From Hansfordia pulvinata (Eukaryota > Ascomycota > Sordariomycetes > Xylariales): a stretch of DNA of 64,000 nucleotides. The notes below the pieces were generated by a model. The model saw only the letters and a list, made by a program, of their open reading frames with translations, did not search any database and was not told the origin of the DNA. This document shows, in pieces, positions 1 through 13,100 of the stretch. The position numbers and the translations under genes are program-made. Each line of letters begins with the position of its first letter. Position 1 is the stretch's first letter. The DNA is taken from contig BJKQ01000002.1 of assembly GCA_006538405.1 (NCBI GenBank), forward strand, positions 3,534,001-3,598,000. The letters run 5' to 3'.

Positions 1-101
1 AGAGGCTTGCCGCCCTTCGCAAGAAGCACTTTGGTGACGGAAGGCCTGGCTCCATGCCCGGCCGTGACGACTACCCCATGGGCCCCAACCCTCCGTACTA
101 A
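1..101 (+). CDS. 3' end of an unidentified protein-coding gene
   Basis: The window opens inside an open frame of 32 codons that ends at TAA (99-101). The visible C-terminus is basic then Gly/Pro-rich and ends in the residues GPNPPY. Codons end mostly in C or G, like the confirmed genes here, whereas the other two frames look unstructured, so I take this as the tail of a coding exon. The first in-frame base is position 3. No domain is visible and I do not recognise the family; the rest of the gene lies to the left of the window. Confidence 0.55.
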   Translation, partial: RLAALRKKHFGDGRPGSMPGRDDYPMGPNPPY

Positions 102-3100
102 GCAGGGTCTCCGTGGGAGTAGGTGGGCTGTTCGCGGAATGGCCAGCGGGGAGTGTAGTGCCCAAAACGTCTGCTAGGGGGCGCGCGTTGAGTGACTTGC
201 GACGGTCCTCATTGCTGTCACCACCCATAAGACCGGCTGAGGGCTGTATATTGCGCTTTCGGGGAGAGGAGGATCAAGTCTCGGGCAATGAGACGAGGGC
301 CGGAGCGGGCGTGATGGTTTATTATCTAAAGGGACGATCAACGATGCTTGGAACATCTATGGTTGTATAATTTCTTTTTTTGTGTAACTGCCTTTTTCCT
401 ACTCTTCCCAAGAGCGGCCGGCGTGTCTGTCCAGGCACCCGAAAGCTCATGTAGATATAACTGGGTAGACGAAAGGTGTTGTTTCCTGTTCCACTCTTCA
501 GAACGTTTGGCTGCTGTGATCTTGACGCCGTGTACATTGGCTTGTATCGATCATGCGGAAGCAGCGGGGGTGGGCGGACTGGATCAAGCTGTGATGCGCC
601 TGCGTGCGAGAATCGGCATGATGAATACTCATTTGATCTTGTCGCAGAACCTAGATTTGGTTCGAGGGCATTATTCGTTTCCCAGAGCACTGGCCACCCG
701 GTGAGTTTGCTAAGCTCCCATGGACGCCCTTTTCTGTGTCTGCTTCGATTCGTTGCAGCTTCTGCGCTTGAAAGCAGTTTTGGGCCCTCTCCGCCGTAAC
801 GAGATGGCTTTGTGTCAAGAGGAACTGGCCTAGGTAATTAGTCAGTTGTCTATTCTGAACGTTTCTTCGTTCGAACTGGGCATTTTTTCGTGCCTTAGCA
901 AAGCTCGACATGGTTGTCTTGGCACTGCACGCACAGCCACGAGGCGTAATTGCAGTCTTGTCCAGGTTGCGTAGTTTGCCCGCGGCCCTGAGCCCGTGGC
1001 CACCCCGGCTGCGCAGATCTCGTGGCTGTCGAAGCTTCAAAGTTCCCACGGGTCACACCCTGAGGGGCGAGAGACGACGGCGACCGGGGGGCCGGCCGGG
1101 GGGCTGGGTGGCGGCCGGGATCCACCGCGGGGCCGGGCAGTCTCCGCCGAATCGGCCGCCGATCCCCCGGGCAGTAGCTCTCCGAAACTGTCGCGCCGGA
1201 GGCGGAGAGGGGAGGGGTGGCACCGACGAAAATACCCCACAATGCTCCGACGCTGGACGCGGGCCTGCAGGCTCGCGACACAGCGCTTTGGTCATGCGGC
1301 TCCCAGCGCGATTTGGTTCGTTGTCTTTGAGCAGAGTTCTTTCCCCTCGAACACATGCTTCGAGCTGACCCTTGGCGGGTGGGCACTGTTTGTATCGCCT
1401 CCGAGACTCAAAAGACGTGCGGGGGCTCTCCGTGGTGGCTCTGACACGCGAGCCTGCGCTTCGCGGCTACGTCGTCGTCTCGCGCAAAGTGTGCTCCTTT
1501 GACGTTCGACCTTGATGCCGTTCTGCCGTCTTCAGATGCTCCCGAGGGAGGGGTTGTCTCGTCAGTGAAAATTCCGCTTTTCGTGTCTGGGGGGCTGGCC
1601 CCGCAGCACAGCTCAGCCTTGTTACTGCCAGTACCTTGACGGCGAAGTGGCTCGGGCATCACCGGCGGTGGCTGAGAAGAGGACGGAGCTGCAGAGGCCG
1701 AGCCTCCTTCCAGGGCTCTGCAGAGCCACACTCTTCGCGGGGCTCACAAGCTGATGATCGGGTGTTTTGGGGTGTTTTGGAGTCGTGAATAAGCCCTCGT
1801 AGTCACGCCGTCCAAACGACGAAAGCTCACGAGTCAAAAAAAAAAAAAAAAAAACCCTCGGCATGGAGAGCCGTAGATCCTTCTCAGTGCGTGGCAGGAT
1901 GTGGGAAGCGGTGGAGTCCTCGTCGTAAGAGCAGACCGCGGAATCAAGGCGTTCGTCTCCAGCCCGTCACCCTGCCATGGCCAGCTACCTATAGACATGC
2001 CCGCAAGAAAGGGGAAGCAGGACAAGTACCTAGTCCAGCACCAGCCCTCAGCAAGCCCGATAGGTACGTCAGATGCTCGTGAGTCGTAACTCTCATCCGC
2101 TCCTCTGCGCCATACGTCACACCCCACCCACACCGCCAGTGGCGGGATTAAACCTCTCCCCCCCCCTTCGTTGTGACCCTTATCAGCACGAGTATCGTCG
2201 ACGAGCGAGAGCAAGAGTCGGCGCGGGGGAGCCACGCCGTGACCACGTATACGCTTATGCGCTGCCGGGGTCTGCGGCACCGCCGGAGTCAGAGAGCCAA
2301 AGGCAGGCAAGGGCAGGGGAGCCCCGGGGGGGGGAGGAGGAGTCCTACTCGTATCTGGCCTTGCCTTTCATCTCCAAAGTTTTTCCCACGCTAAGTTAAA
2401 ATCCGGCTGGGTGGGTAGGATCAGATATATATATCAGTCTTCTGATATAGCGTTAAAGGTGGTAATTTTTTTTTCATTTTCTTTTACGACGTTACGAGTA
2501 ACACGTCAGGGGGGGGGGTCTTGCTGGCTACCTTAGCTGGGCCCCCCTTTTTATTTACTCGTACACACCCTTTCCATCCATCCCAACCACCCCCCCCGGG
2601 CCGGTGAAGACGGAACCGGCCTCGTCATAGGCGAGGGGCCCTGCCTGATGTTGTGACGAGCACCAGGGATTCCCCAACTTGTGTGCACGAGCCGAAAGAG
2701 AAGAATGGAAGGACGAGAAGAAATCGAATCGATCTACAACCCTTGCGCGCGTCTCTTCTCCAAAGAATCCCCCCTGTCGGAGGAGCCTGCGAGCAAACGG
2801 GCTGGTGAAGAGGCGCGACTGCAGAAACCCCTTCAGGGCGGTCGCCGCCTCGTCGTTTCCAGCAAGATCTTTCCAATGAGGAAGGGGATCCATGCTGGTT
2901 GATGGTCTTGGGTTGGGACGGGTGAGCTTTGTGTGAAAGCGACTGCCTAGGGCTGTTGACGTCGACGCAGGCGCGGCGATGACAGACGAGCGCCGACGTT
3001 CATGAGGAGAGGAGCCCTGCGGAAAACCCAACAGAAAAATGAACCGTGGCCCCGGCCCCCGGCCTCGCCCCCAGCCCGGCTCTCTTCCTCTCTCTCTTCA

Positions 3101-3437
3101 GACGATCGGCTTTACCGCTGGATCGTGGGTCCCCATCGGATAACTCTGACGTGATATGATCCGCGTCAGACGCCCGGGGCGCGAGAGAGGGATGAGAGGC
3201 GAGAGGGGGGGGGGGGGGGGAGCCGTCGGCCCAGATCGATCTCTCTCGGATCTCCCGCGATGGCGAACTCTTATTCGTTGCACGCTTTCGGATGGATGTA
3301 TGTACGTGTGTTGTCCCCCTTCCCCCCTGCTGGCTGGACTCGAATCACTCGTGTCCAATCGTTGTCGGGTGGAGGAGGCTCACAAACATGTCGTCCTGCC
3401 TCTGATCGTATCGATGGCAGAACGGCAAGCACACGGA

Positions 3438-3468
<31 letters not shown>

Positions 3469-5719
3469 AAGACAGACAGGCATGCAGGCGGACAAACACA
3501 AACACAAACCTTGAAGCAAGCCGACTGGCCGGGGAAGCCGGGCCAGGGCGCCTCCGAGACTGTACGACCGTTGAATCCGCGAGGGGAGGGCTACGAGTAT
3601 CCCCGACGGGCAAGTTCTGACCTTCGGGGCAGGAGGTGGGGGGTGGAGGGGAGAATGAATACTCTGGGTTTGTTCGATTTGACCGGTTTTTCCTTTTTTT
3701 TCTCTCTTTTTTCTCTTTTTTTTTCATTCTCATCCTTCTCTTTCTAAGCCAAAGAACAAACCCCCTTACGAGGGGGGAAAAAAAAAAAGGCCTCTGCAGA
3801 AAAGGCAGATACAAACTCTGACCGACCGAGTCTCCGGCCTTTCCCACTTTGCCGGATTGCTGGGTCAGGCCTGGTACCGCTGATATCGCAAGGGCAGGGG
3901 TCAGGCAAGCAAGCGAAAAGGCCAGCAAGCGCGCGCGGGTGGCGGGGCGGCGGAAAAGGGAAGGGAAGGGAAGGGAAGGGTAGGGATCTGAAATGGGGTC
4001 AATAATACGCAGCTCATATCAAATGCTCGTCTCGCAGACCAGCCCACTGATGTCAGGGTCCCTCCTCTCCCTCTACCTCTCCCCTTCCACCCCTTCCTTT
4101 CCCTCCGGCGATTGCCAGTCCCACACCAGCTGGAGCGAGGGCCCCTAATAAGCTGAGCTACTGCTTGTAGGAGCCAAACGTAACGAATGACTCGGGGGAG
4201 TCAGTACAGGCAGCAGGCAGCCGGAGGTAGAGACAGGGAGGGAGGAAGGGAGGCAGGCAGGCAGGCAGGCAGGCATAACAGTGAACAACCTGTCGGATGC
4301 TGGTTCGATCCCTCAGCCGGATAGCTGCGCGGTCGCCCACAACATAGGTTCGCGTCGTCACAAACATCCCGGGTCCCGCGGAACCAGGGCTGCCAGTGTA
4401 GCTGGCAGGGCCCGAGACAGGGAGAAGGGGGCGGCAGAGAGAGAAGAGACTCTCTCACCGGTCCGGTCTGCTCACGATGGAAGGGCGCCTTCCCCGGCCC
4501 CGTCATCCACACATCAGGTGCCTCACTGTCAAGCCCTCCCCCCTTTACCGTGAGAGGGGGCTGGCTGGCCGGGCTGGGGAGTACTCGTACGGACAGAGGG
4601 GCCCTGCGACGTGCTGTGCTGCGCCCCTCGCATGCGTGAGTACTCGTCGGTGATTCAAGGGTCGATTCGCGGGACGGGGGCCTACCCGGACGTATGCGTT
4701 GTCGATTATCTCAAGGCCCGCCAGACAAGGGGCGGGAGGGCCCCTTCCGCAGGCTGCTGAGCCGCAGAGGGCGGCTCTCTGTGTTATTCCCACAACACCC
4801 CCAACAACACACGCCACGTGTAGTGAGGCGATGTGGCGAGCCCGCTCTCGAGGCTGGGGATGGCCGGGATCATCTCAGCTTGGCCGCCCCCGGACGACGT
4901 GCTGCCTGGATGAGTACGCAGTACTCGTGCGGGTCTTCAGAAGGCTCGGGCGGCAGTGCCGTCGAGCACGAGGGTTCCCCGTCGCTTGGCGCTTGGTAGC
5001 TCTGGCAGCACTGCTGGGTGCTTTGGTACGAGCGAGTGTGCATTCGTACCGTGCGATAGTTCTTTAGCATTATTGGGGGTATATCCCATCCTATTATATA
5101 GCCTGCCTTGGTTCTCCAGAAACTCTCTAACATGTAAGCGCACCGAACCCAAGATCTATCCCCACGCTGAAACGCCCTGTACCCGGCAGATCTCCCCCGG
5201 CATGAATCGTGAGCATGACCGCGCTCACCCGCGTCGTTATAAGAGTGAACCCTGCAAGGAAAGGAGAGGACGCAGACAGAAGGAAAAAAGTGGCACACCG
5301 ACGTGGCGCCGTGTAGCGACCTGCGGAGGTCATTGCGTGGCATCTATTTGTCCGCCCTCTCTGAACGTGTTGAATGAGAGTCGCCTGATACTTCTGTATT
5401 TGTGGTTTTGTCGTGGCCCCGGATGGGTGCATGTACGTGTTTGTGCGTAAAGAATCCCGAACTCCTGACGCCGCTGACAAACGTAGACCGGGCCCGTGAA
5501 TCAATGATGCCTCGTAGCATTTTGCCCCTTTCCCGGGCATTGTCTTGGTGTTTTGGTAGGTAGTGAGGGGCGATGGTCGGACGTTGAAAAAAATCGGAAG
5601 TTGACGCAGAAACATGAATCGCTAGTTGATGATATAAAATGGTAAATCGGAGAGAAAAAGTACCGGGGACGAGTCGAAGCCCTCAGCCCGAGCCGGGAGA
5701 CTGGTTGGTATCTGTGTCA
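102..5719. other. gene-free interval with simple repeats
   Basis: I find no credible gene here; the open frames are short, lack domains and overlap each other on both strands. It holds a very GC-rich patch (about 1040-1240), an A19 run (1836-1854), a G16 run (3205-3220), a GACA repeat (about 3438-3479), a pyrimidine tract (about 3685-3750), AAGGG repeats (about 3954-3984) and GGCA repeats (4251-4275). The octamer TACTCGTA or its complement occurs at 2346, 2556, 3592 and 4582. Confidence 0.6.
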
Positions 5720-7121
5720 TCAAACTGGAGGTTGAGGGGGGTAAAGCATGTCTGCTGGCTCGAGGGCCGAAGTCTCCGAGGGTGATGCCGTGGTGTGCGG
5801 GTTTTCGTCGCTTTGCTCCCCAGAGAGAACCTTGGACCGGGTTTCGCAGACCTGTGGAGAGTAACCAGGGCCCAATTTGTTGGAAACGAAGCGCCACTTT
5901 CCGTTCTCCCACTCCTGGAGGGCCTGCTGGAGCTTGAGATCCTGAGGCGATCATGTCAGCGATGCTTTCCTCCACGGTTCGGGCGCTCGTAACTTACCAT
6001 TTCCTCGGTCCACTCGGTGTCCTTGGGCTTGAGCTTCGTGCAGTACCTCACTTGGAGAGTGCCGGACGTCCGGTCCGGGAAGAAGTCGGCAATTTGCTTC
6101 CACGTCAGGTTCTTGTTTTCTTTGAGGTATACCATGAGCTCGTCGTCTTCCGGCGTGAACTTGGTCTTCTGCGTCTTCGGCCTCGGCCTCGGAGGCGGCA
6201 TGCCGCTTTGGCCCACCATGCTGGGGCCCCGCCGCCGCCGCCGCCGCTCGCACTCCCGCCTATGCTCCCCTCGGTGCTTCGCCTCGCCATCTTCATCGGG
6301 GGCCCCTGGTCTGGTAATCGGTGGTGGTGGTGGATGGGTGTCGCGCTGGCCGCGTCCGCGTAAGCCGTGCCCATCGAGGACATCGAGTCCATGTCTGCCT
6401 GCCCCAGATCTCCCAGGCCCGTGACTGGGAGCTCGAGATCATCTTGCCGGGGCCGCTTCGTGCCCGCGCTCTGGGGCTGCGTCGGCGTCATCGTCGGGTA
6501 GATGGGCGTGACCACCGCGTGGGGAGAAGGGCCCGGGGCGCTGTAGGGCTGGTGGCCCATCTGGCGGCCCCCGGCATGGCCGCCTAGATGCGTCGTGTCG
6601 ATGATGAGAGGGTGTTGCTGCTGCATCGAGTGCCTCTGAGCCATGGCCTGCTGAGACCGCGAGTGCTGGTGGTCATCCTGCGAATGCGACGGCCGGTGGT
6701 GATGCTGCCGGTGGGCTTGGGGGTGCTCGTGCAGGCTAACGGGAGTGGCATGCTGGAACGATGCTCGGTGCTGCTGCATCGAATATGGGTGGTGCTGGTG
6801 GGCGCTGTACGTCTGTGAAGGCTGGCCTTGATCGCCGGAATGCGACTCCTGCGCTGAATAGTCGACATTGTAGCCTGGTCCTACCCGATAATGGCCCGCC
6901 AGCTTGTCGTCGGTGCATAGGTCCCGCCAGAGCGAGCCGCTCTGGACGGTCGCCAGATTCGGGACGGAGAGCGACGGTTGTTTCGAGGCCCCTTGCAGGA
7001 GCTCGCGCGGGTGATGCCCTGGCGTGGCGAACGTTTGTTCCAGCGTGAGACCTATGATGGCGACCCCGGAAGCCGATCCTGACTTGATTGTCAACTGCTG
7101 CCCGGCCCTCGGGAGATCCAA
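5720..7121 (-). CDS. Myb/SANT-like DNA-binding domain protein (frame-interrupted, 5' end unresolved)
   Basis: A fungal Myb-like protein, probably a nuclear DNA-binding regulator. The N-terminal two thirds is His/Gln-rich and disordered (Q/H runs about 6600-6800) with a KRPR basic motif that could be a nuclear signal. The C-terminal part carries a SANT/Myb repeat (FTPEDDELMVYLKENKNLTW, then KQIADFFPDRTSGTLQVRY). A 56-nt intron (5942-5997, GTAAGT...CAG, branch CTGAC) splits a second Myb-like repeat that continues with W-x-N-x-K-W-R and ends at TGA 5720-5722. The N-terminal frame and the Myb frame differ by one base; the switch must occur near the GGC repeat and GGGGCCCC at about 6225-6250, and I see no usable intron there. 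The frame is open from just after an in-frame TGA near 7122 and has no ATG until 6779, so an upstream exon is likely. Family is clear; target genes are unknown. Confidence 0.75.
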
Positions 7122-10100
7122 TCAGCCGCCTCGGGGGGACGTGAATGTGGGTGTGTGCGTGTGTGAGGGGATTCCGGCTCTGCCTTTGCGACGATATGGC
7201 AACCGTTGGCTAAGGGCAGGGAATGAGGGGGGACAGGCACGCCGAGTGGGCTTGTTCTACCTGTACGCCTCAGTTCTCTCTTGGGATCTCTCAAGGGAGG
7301 TATTCTGAACGAGTCTTCCTGTGGTACTATAGATAGGCACATTAGCACACCAAGCATATAGCCCGTGTTCCTTAAGACGGGCACTTGGAGGTCTTTATTG
7401 TGTGGCCACGAAGCCAACGTCTGATATCGAAATCCAAGAAAAACCCGTAAGGTAAGCAAAGCCGGGCTAGGCCTGCATTATATCATCTGATCTAAATAAG
7501 TTGCAGGGACCGGGTTGGCGCCTGATGAGCGGGTACCATGGCCGTGCTTTTCTTGTTCAGCCACGACGTGGAAGCACCGCGAGAAGAAGAGTACGAGGAC
7601 GTACGGCCGTCGGCTTGGTTCCTGAGCCCGTGTGGAGATTTGACGAGCCCAGCGATGACGGCGCATAATTTGGGGATCTTATGCCCTGCTGCGTCTGCCA
7701 GTCAGACAAACAAGCACGGATGCTCCCGGCAGGGTCTTGGTGACGGGGGAGCCCTCGGAGGGCATGCTGATAGGCAGAAGCTGGACCAGCCCAGCACCAC
7801 CGCTGCGAGCTGGAGTATCCTCGGGAGAGGTGTCTGGCCGGATTTTCGGTCTCTGTCATTGGACGTGCTGGCGCGGGTAAGCGGCCAGGAAACGCGCCGC
7901 TGTCCGGGGACCGCCTGGCAGCTGCCGAGAGGAAAGACTCTTCTGATGAGCAAGCTAGTGAGATAGATGGTGGAGGTTGCAGCGCATGACGAGCGGATTA
8001 TGGTGTCGATCCACCCCTAGAGCAGAGGATGGGCTGTGCCCGACCTCTGGAAATCAGGGAACCCCCAGGTATCGCAATGGCCAGATCCCAGGCAGGGCCT
8101 TCGGACTGCCGGTCAACGGCCGGCCGTCTGGTGGAGAAGGTGGATGTGGGAATGGTGGTGGCCCTCGCCACACTGCTGAGAGGGTATAATAGACAGGGGT
8201 CCGGTAATAATACACGCCCGGGCCAGCCAGCCAGCCAGCCAGCTAGCTGGGCATGAGTGCGAGGGGCAACACAGGCCACGCTCAGACGGGGCCAGGAGCG
8301 GCGCGCACACGCGGACCACGGGTAGCTCGATAGATTGCCGAGAAGACCAGGGGTCTTTGACGAGTGGCTCCTGATGGCTGCCTTTGGGCCCAACCAAGGC
8401 AGCCAGCCTCGAAGAGCCTGGACGGTAAGGCTGTTGGACTCCAAGCATCTGGCTGGGCTGACCCGGCTCGCAGCTCTTGGTGGTGGAGCACATGTCGACA
8501 GACCCTAGAGAAGACTACTCGTAAAGGTCACTAGCAGCGGGCCGGGAAGGGTTTAGCAGAACGATACCCAATCGCCACGCGTGGAAGGACAAACATCAGA
8601 TCAAAGCCAGGTGCCCAAGCTTGACTGCGCCGCAGCTCCCCCCTCTCCCCTCTCTGCCCAGGGGCAGGAAACTACGAGTAGCTGCGGCGAGTTTCAGACG
8701 ACTGGTGGTGCTTGCGAGATGGATAAGGCACCACGGCAGGCGGAGATGCAGCCGGAAATGGGGGCCACTCGCTACATCGGGCGGATGTGCTCTGGGTGAT
8801 TCTGTGTGACGGGGCTCCCGGATCAGAGCCGAGAACGGTTTGCGACCGAGGGCCTGCTACGCTCTCGGCGAGCAGAGCAGGGGTGACGATGGCCTTTGCG
8901 TTGTCGCCCGTGGGCCGGCCTCTGCGGCGCTTTGAGACGAGCTGGGAGGGCCGGCTCGTATGGCTCGGCGGGATGGCCCCTGGAGAGCCGAGAGCGCGCG
9001 GCTTGGGAGGGGCCAGCAGGTCCCCGTAGGAACCGACAGGAAGCGCGCAGTCGTGGGCTGTCCTTGACGTTGGATAGGAGGAGTCAATGCGGGCGCTTCC
9101 GCAGGTGCGACACGGCCAGGGCGATGCGGTTATGCAATCTGGCGGCGGCGGGCGCGACCAGTTGCAGGGAAACAGAGGCGTGTGGGTTGCGTGAGGTGTG
9201 ACGGGTCCGGCGCATGAACGAAGCGTCGTACCAAGTGGGAGAAGCAAGAGATGACGCTATTGCTGCACGTAATGCCGAGTAGTTCAGACCAACAGTGAAC
9301 AGGCCAGACTTCTAGAAGAGAAGAAGCGCGAGGTCGGTGCGCTCGCTAGCCGGGGTGGGCGATGCTCGTACGAGTAGGGTGCGGGACGTGTCGCCATGGC
9401 CGGGGGGCTTTCATCAGTGTTGTTGCCGGAGAGCATTCCGCATGAGTATCGTATCGTATCGTATCGCATCGAATCGAATCGTCACTCATACCTCTCCTCG
9501 CCAGTGTAGTTATGGGGGGTGATTCGCAAGACATTGAATGGCGAGGCAAAGGCGAGACCCAAAAGAGGGCGTCAGTCGTGGGCCGGCTGCGTGGCGTCTC
9601 CAAACTACGTGTCAGATGGCGCAGATCCACCACGGTGATTGAGATGCGATCCATATGGGGGCCGACATGGGGGGCTGTTGGTTGAGACCGGAGGCGACGG
9701 ATATGGGGAGGTGAAGGAGAGAGGCAACATGAGGTTGGGGAAACTTGAGGCTGGTGATGTCGGTCCCAGTCTCGTAGCTGCAACATCCGTGGAAGGTGCG
9801 GCTGCTCGCTGTTCTACATGTACCTACCTACCTACCTTATCTACTACCAACCTCAGGCGACTCCCATAGTACCTTCAACTTGATACTGCCTTCCCGCTGA
9901 ACACATGGAGGGAGGCACCAACTCATCACTCGTACCTTCCTCGAGGTCCTTTCTTTAAGGCTCTCTGATGTCGGTTAAGGACAAGAGAGCCGACATGTAC
10001 CGTACTTTACGGCACCTTCTCCACGACGGCAGTACCTAACTACGAGTATGATAAAACAACAATGAATCCCGTGACGTATTGAACGGACTGCAGCACTCTA

Positions 10101-13100
10101 GCCCCCTGCGAGGTACCTAAGTAGTACGTGCCTCCTTTATTCGTAAGGTGCCGGCGGCAGCTCAGGAATAAGGAATACGGTCAGCAGCAACCCAACAAGG
10201 TACGGTGCCCGGCCCACTCCGTATTGGGTATGATAGATCGGCATCACGTCTTGACCCGACATCACATCGGGCTTGCACTCGACTTTCTGCTTCATCCCAC
10301 CCTCGAGCCTCGAGGCTTCAACTGCGAACCGCACACGCATCTCACAGACCCCTTCGAGCCGAGACGACCCGGCCAGGCCAAGATGCCGCGCACCTCGACG
10401 CACTGGCTGCCCGACGCAGCCTGTCGTCTTCCATGACCTTCTGCGGAGCACCGACAGCAATCACACGCACTCACGCCATCACAGCACCCTTTGCTCTTCC
10501 CACTCTGGCGCTGGCAGCAGCGGCTCATCTCGAACAGCTGATGAGGCCTGCTCAATGATCGCCCTCATCGGCATGAGGCAGTGGATAACGCCTGCTGCTT
10601 GGGCCTGCATGCAGCCCTTGTCGCTCTTGCGCCCACCCCTGCCCGCGGCCGGGGTCTGAAGCCCGGCTTGCCAGACGCGCAACTCGACGGCTTGACTTCC
10701 GCCACCAGCGATCCGAAGCCCTTGGGCCTCCGCCTGCGGATTGCGAGTACGGAAGGCACTGTCGGTCGCGTACGAGACGGACGTGCTCATGTCACCGCAG
10801 GGGACCACTACGAGTACGCTTCTTCCGAGACCTTGGTCACCACCGTCGTCTCACTGCAAGCAACGCAACGCCTTGTGCGACCCCAGGTGAACACAGCAAT
10901 CAGCCCCTCGATCGCCTCTCGGCCAAGCGCCTTGACGCGCGCGGCTTTGTGCGGGCTGCCGAGGCCTTGCTGTGTTGTGCTACCCTGCGATCTGGCCATC
11001 GCGCCTTGACTACCGCAGCTCCCACCTTCGTGGGCGGGGATGCGACCGGTCACTTTCCGCGTTCAGATCTTCGTGCGGCCTGCAATTCACAGCCGGCGCT
11101 CATCGTTCCGTACAATGTCAATCATCCTTGGCGGGATCGCGAGGGGAGCTCCCTCGGACTGCGCGACTGGCAGGCACTTCCTGTCCCTGCTCCCACCTCT
11201 CACTACCTACTGAGTCCCTTTCCATTACGAGTAGCTCGTGGAAGAGCACGCAGCGCTGAGGCACGTGGAGGTTCGGAACCCGACCAACGCGGCGACGCCG
11301 AAATATGGTACGAGGAATGCAACGCTATCACCTCGGAGAATTTCCCCAAACGCCATGTGCATAACCCTCATCTCTGCAGCCTCTCTCGAGCACTGTCTTA
11401 CTCTCCTGCTTCAGACCGCAAGCCTGAACGTTTGTTTTCCTCGGCTGCGCATGCTACCTCCCAGCTTGCGCCGCAGCGTGGTTGAATTAGCCGTCGACGA
11501 TGCAACCAAGCCTCAGCTAAAGAGATGCGATTAGCTACGCGACCTCGGCGACCGACCGGCTGTGTGGCGGCGTCTCGCGTGCGGTTTCCCCCCGAATCTC
11601 CGCCACGATCTGGATTGTCCTGATGCTACACCATACACCTTGAAATCATCAGAGGTGGAAGACTTGACCCAACCTCGGACGCGCGACCGCAAACCCCACC
11701 CCACACAATGAGAGAAAAAAAAAACCCCCCGACCAACACGATGTCAGAAGCAAGTGATCGAAGACTCGCAGGGAAACCCCGCAAAGTCCAGTTAGATAGT
11801 GTCCGGTCTATCGACGGCTACAATTTCCCGAAAGACAGGGAAACCTTCCCGTGCTTTAGCCTCTCATCGGTCCACCGTCCGTGCTGCAAAGGCACAGTGC
11901 TCGTATGCGCTCTGGGTTTGGCATCTGAAGCTGGAGAAAGCTTACCAAACCCTGGTCTGCCTAATCCAAGCCGGGTGGGCCGCCGGCGCCGCCGTGATCG
12001 CGTGGCAACCAAGGGCCTGACCCGCACAGAGCACGAGGGCTCCACACAGAGCAGGGTGCCATATGGGTGCCAGGACTCGTACGAGTACGCGTCCACGCGC
12101 CCTCCGCGTCGCCTGTTGCACTGTCATGAAGCCATACAGCCAACTCTTCACGGCCTGCGTGTGAGGGACCCTGAATGGGCGGGCAATGGCGACCAATGGG
12201 CCTCTCTATCGACTCGGGCGTCGCGCGGAGGCCGATCCATACGAGCAGAGCAAGCTGGCGCGCGGGCCTGCCTGTCACCTCAGTGCGCATGAACGCATGA
12301 CGACTTTTTAGATTGCTCAACTATCTCCCTTGTTCCCACCGGATGCCATAATTGACCATTGACAGTCCCAGTGCAGGATTCACATTCTAGAAGCCTTGCA
12401 CCTTCCTTGTTGCATTGCGCCCATTGTTGCAGCGAAATCTTGTTTCTTTATTTCTCCACCATATTTTTTTTTTCTTTTTAAATCACCATCTCGGCCTGGA
12501 CAAGGAGCGCACGCCTTGAGATGCCGGGGAAAGAACCGGTATCTCTACGGAGTACATAGGTATCCATTGGCCAGTGCCCATCGCCTCGGTCTCTATTGCT
12601 CGTCTCGTACCTGGTCGCCGCCGCACCTCACCAGGTTGCCGTGGCTTTGTTGCGTTGCCTCCCCCACATCTCGTATTCTGCGTTCGTGTAGGCGGTGGCA
12701 TCCCGAAGCCATCGCCAAGCATCCAGTCTCTTGGATCGTGTAGGGAGTCTACGAGGACCTCGGTACGAACACATGCATTCGCACCTGGAGATGCTGCAAC
12801 TTTGCGTCCGCATTTCGGAACATGTCAGGGCGTGCGAGTCAAGCAAGGTACGCTTCTTTGACGGCTTACATTGAGCCTTAAGAAGTCTCCGTGATGTGTT
12901 ATCAGTGTGATCGTTACCCCAGTGCACCGGGGACATGCATGCTAATTAGCAGACGAATATGTTTCTACTGAGAACCTCGGAAACCAAGCTGGAATGCTAA
13001 GGGCGCTCAAGTCGGTTCGTTGTCACTGAGCGCCAGTCGGGCGTTCAATGCCGACAGCTGCTCCACTTGATGGACATTGCTTGTTGGGCATATGGGTTGA

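Noticed and set aside
4295..4370. B-box-like GGTTCGATCC and an A-box-like stretch nearby, suggesting a tRNA
   Set aside because: The two boxes are in the wrong order and spacing, and no acceptor stem can be paired on either strand.
7091..7459. Minus-strand frame considered as the missing first exon of the Myb-like gene
   Set aside because: It has an ATG and a weak GTAGAA donor, but joining and frame cannot be settled without cDNA, so it is not called.
10949..11534. Overlapping plus-strand frames of about 100-180 codons
   Set aside because: No domain, mixed codon use, and several frames open at once.
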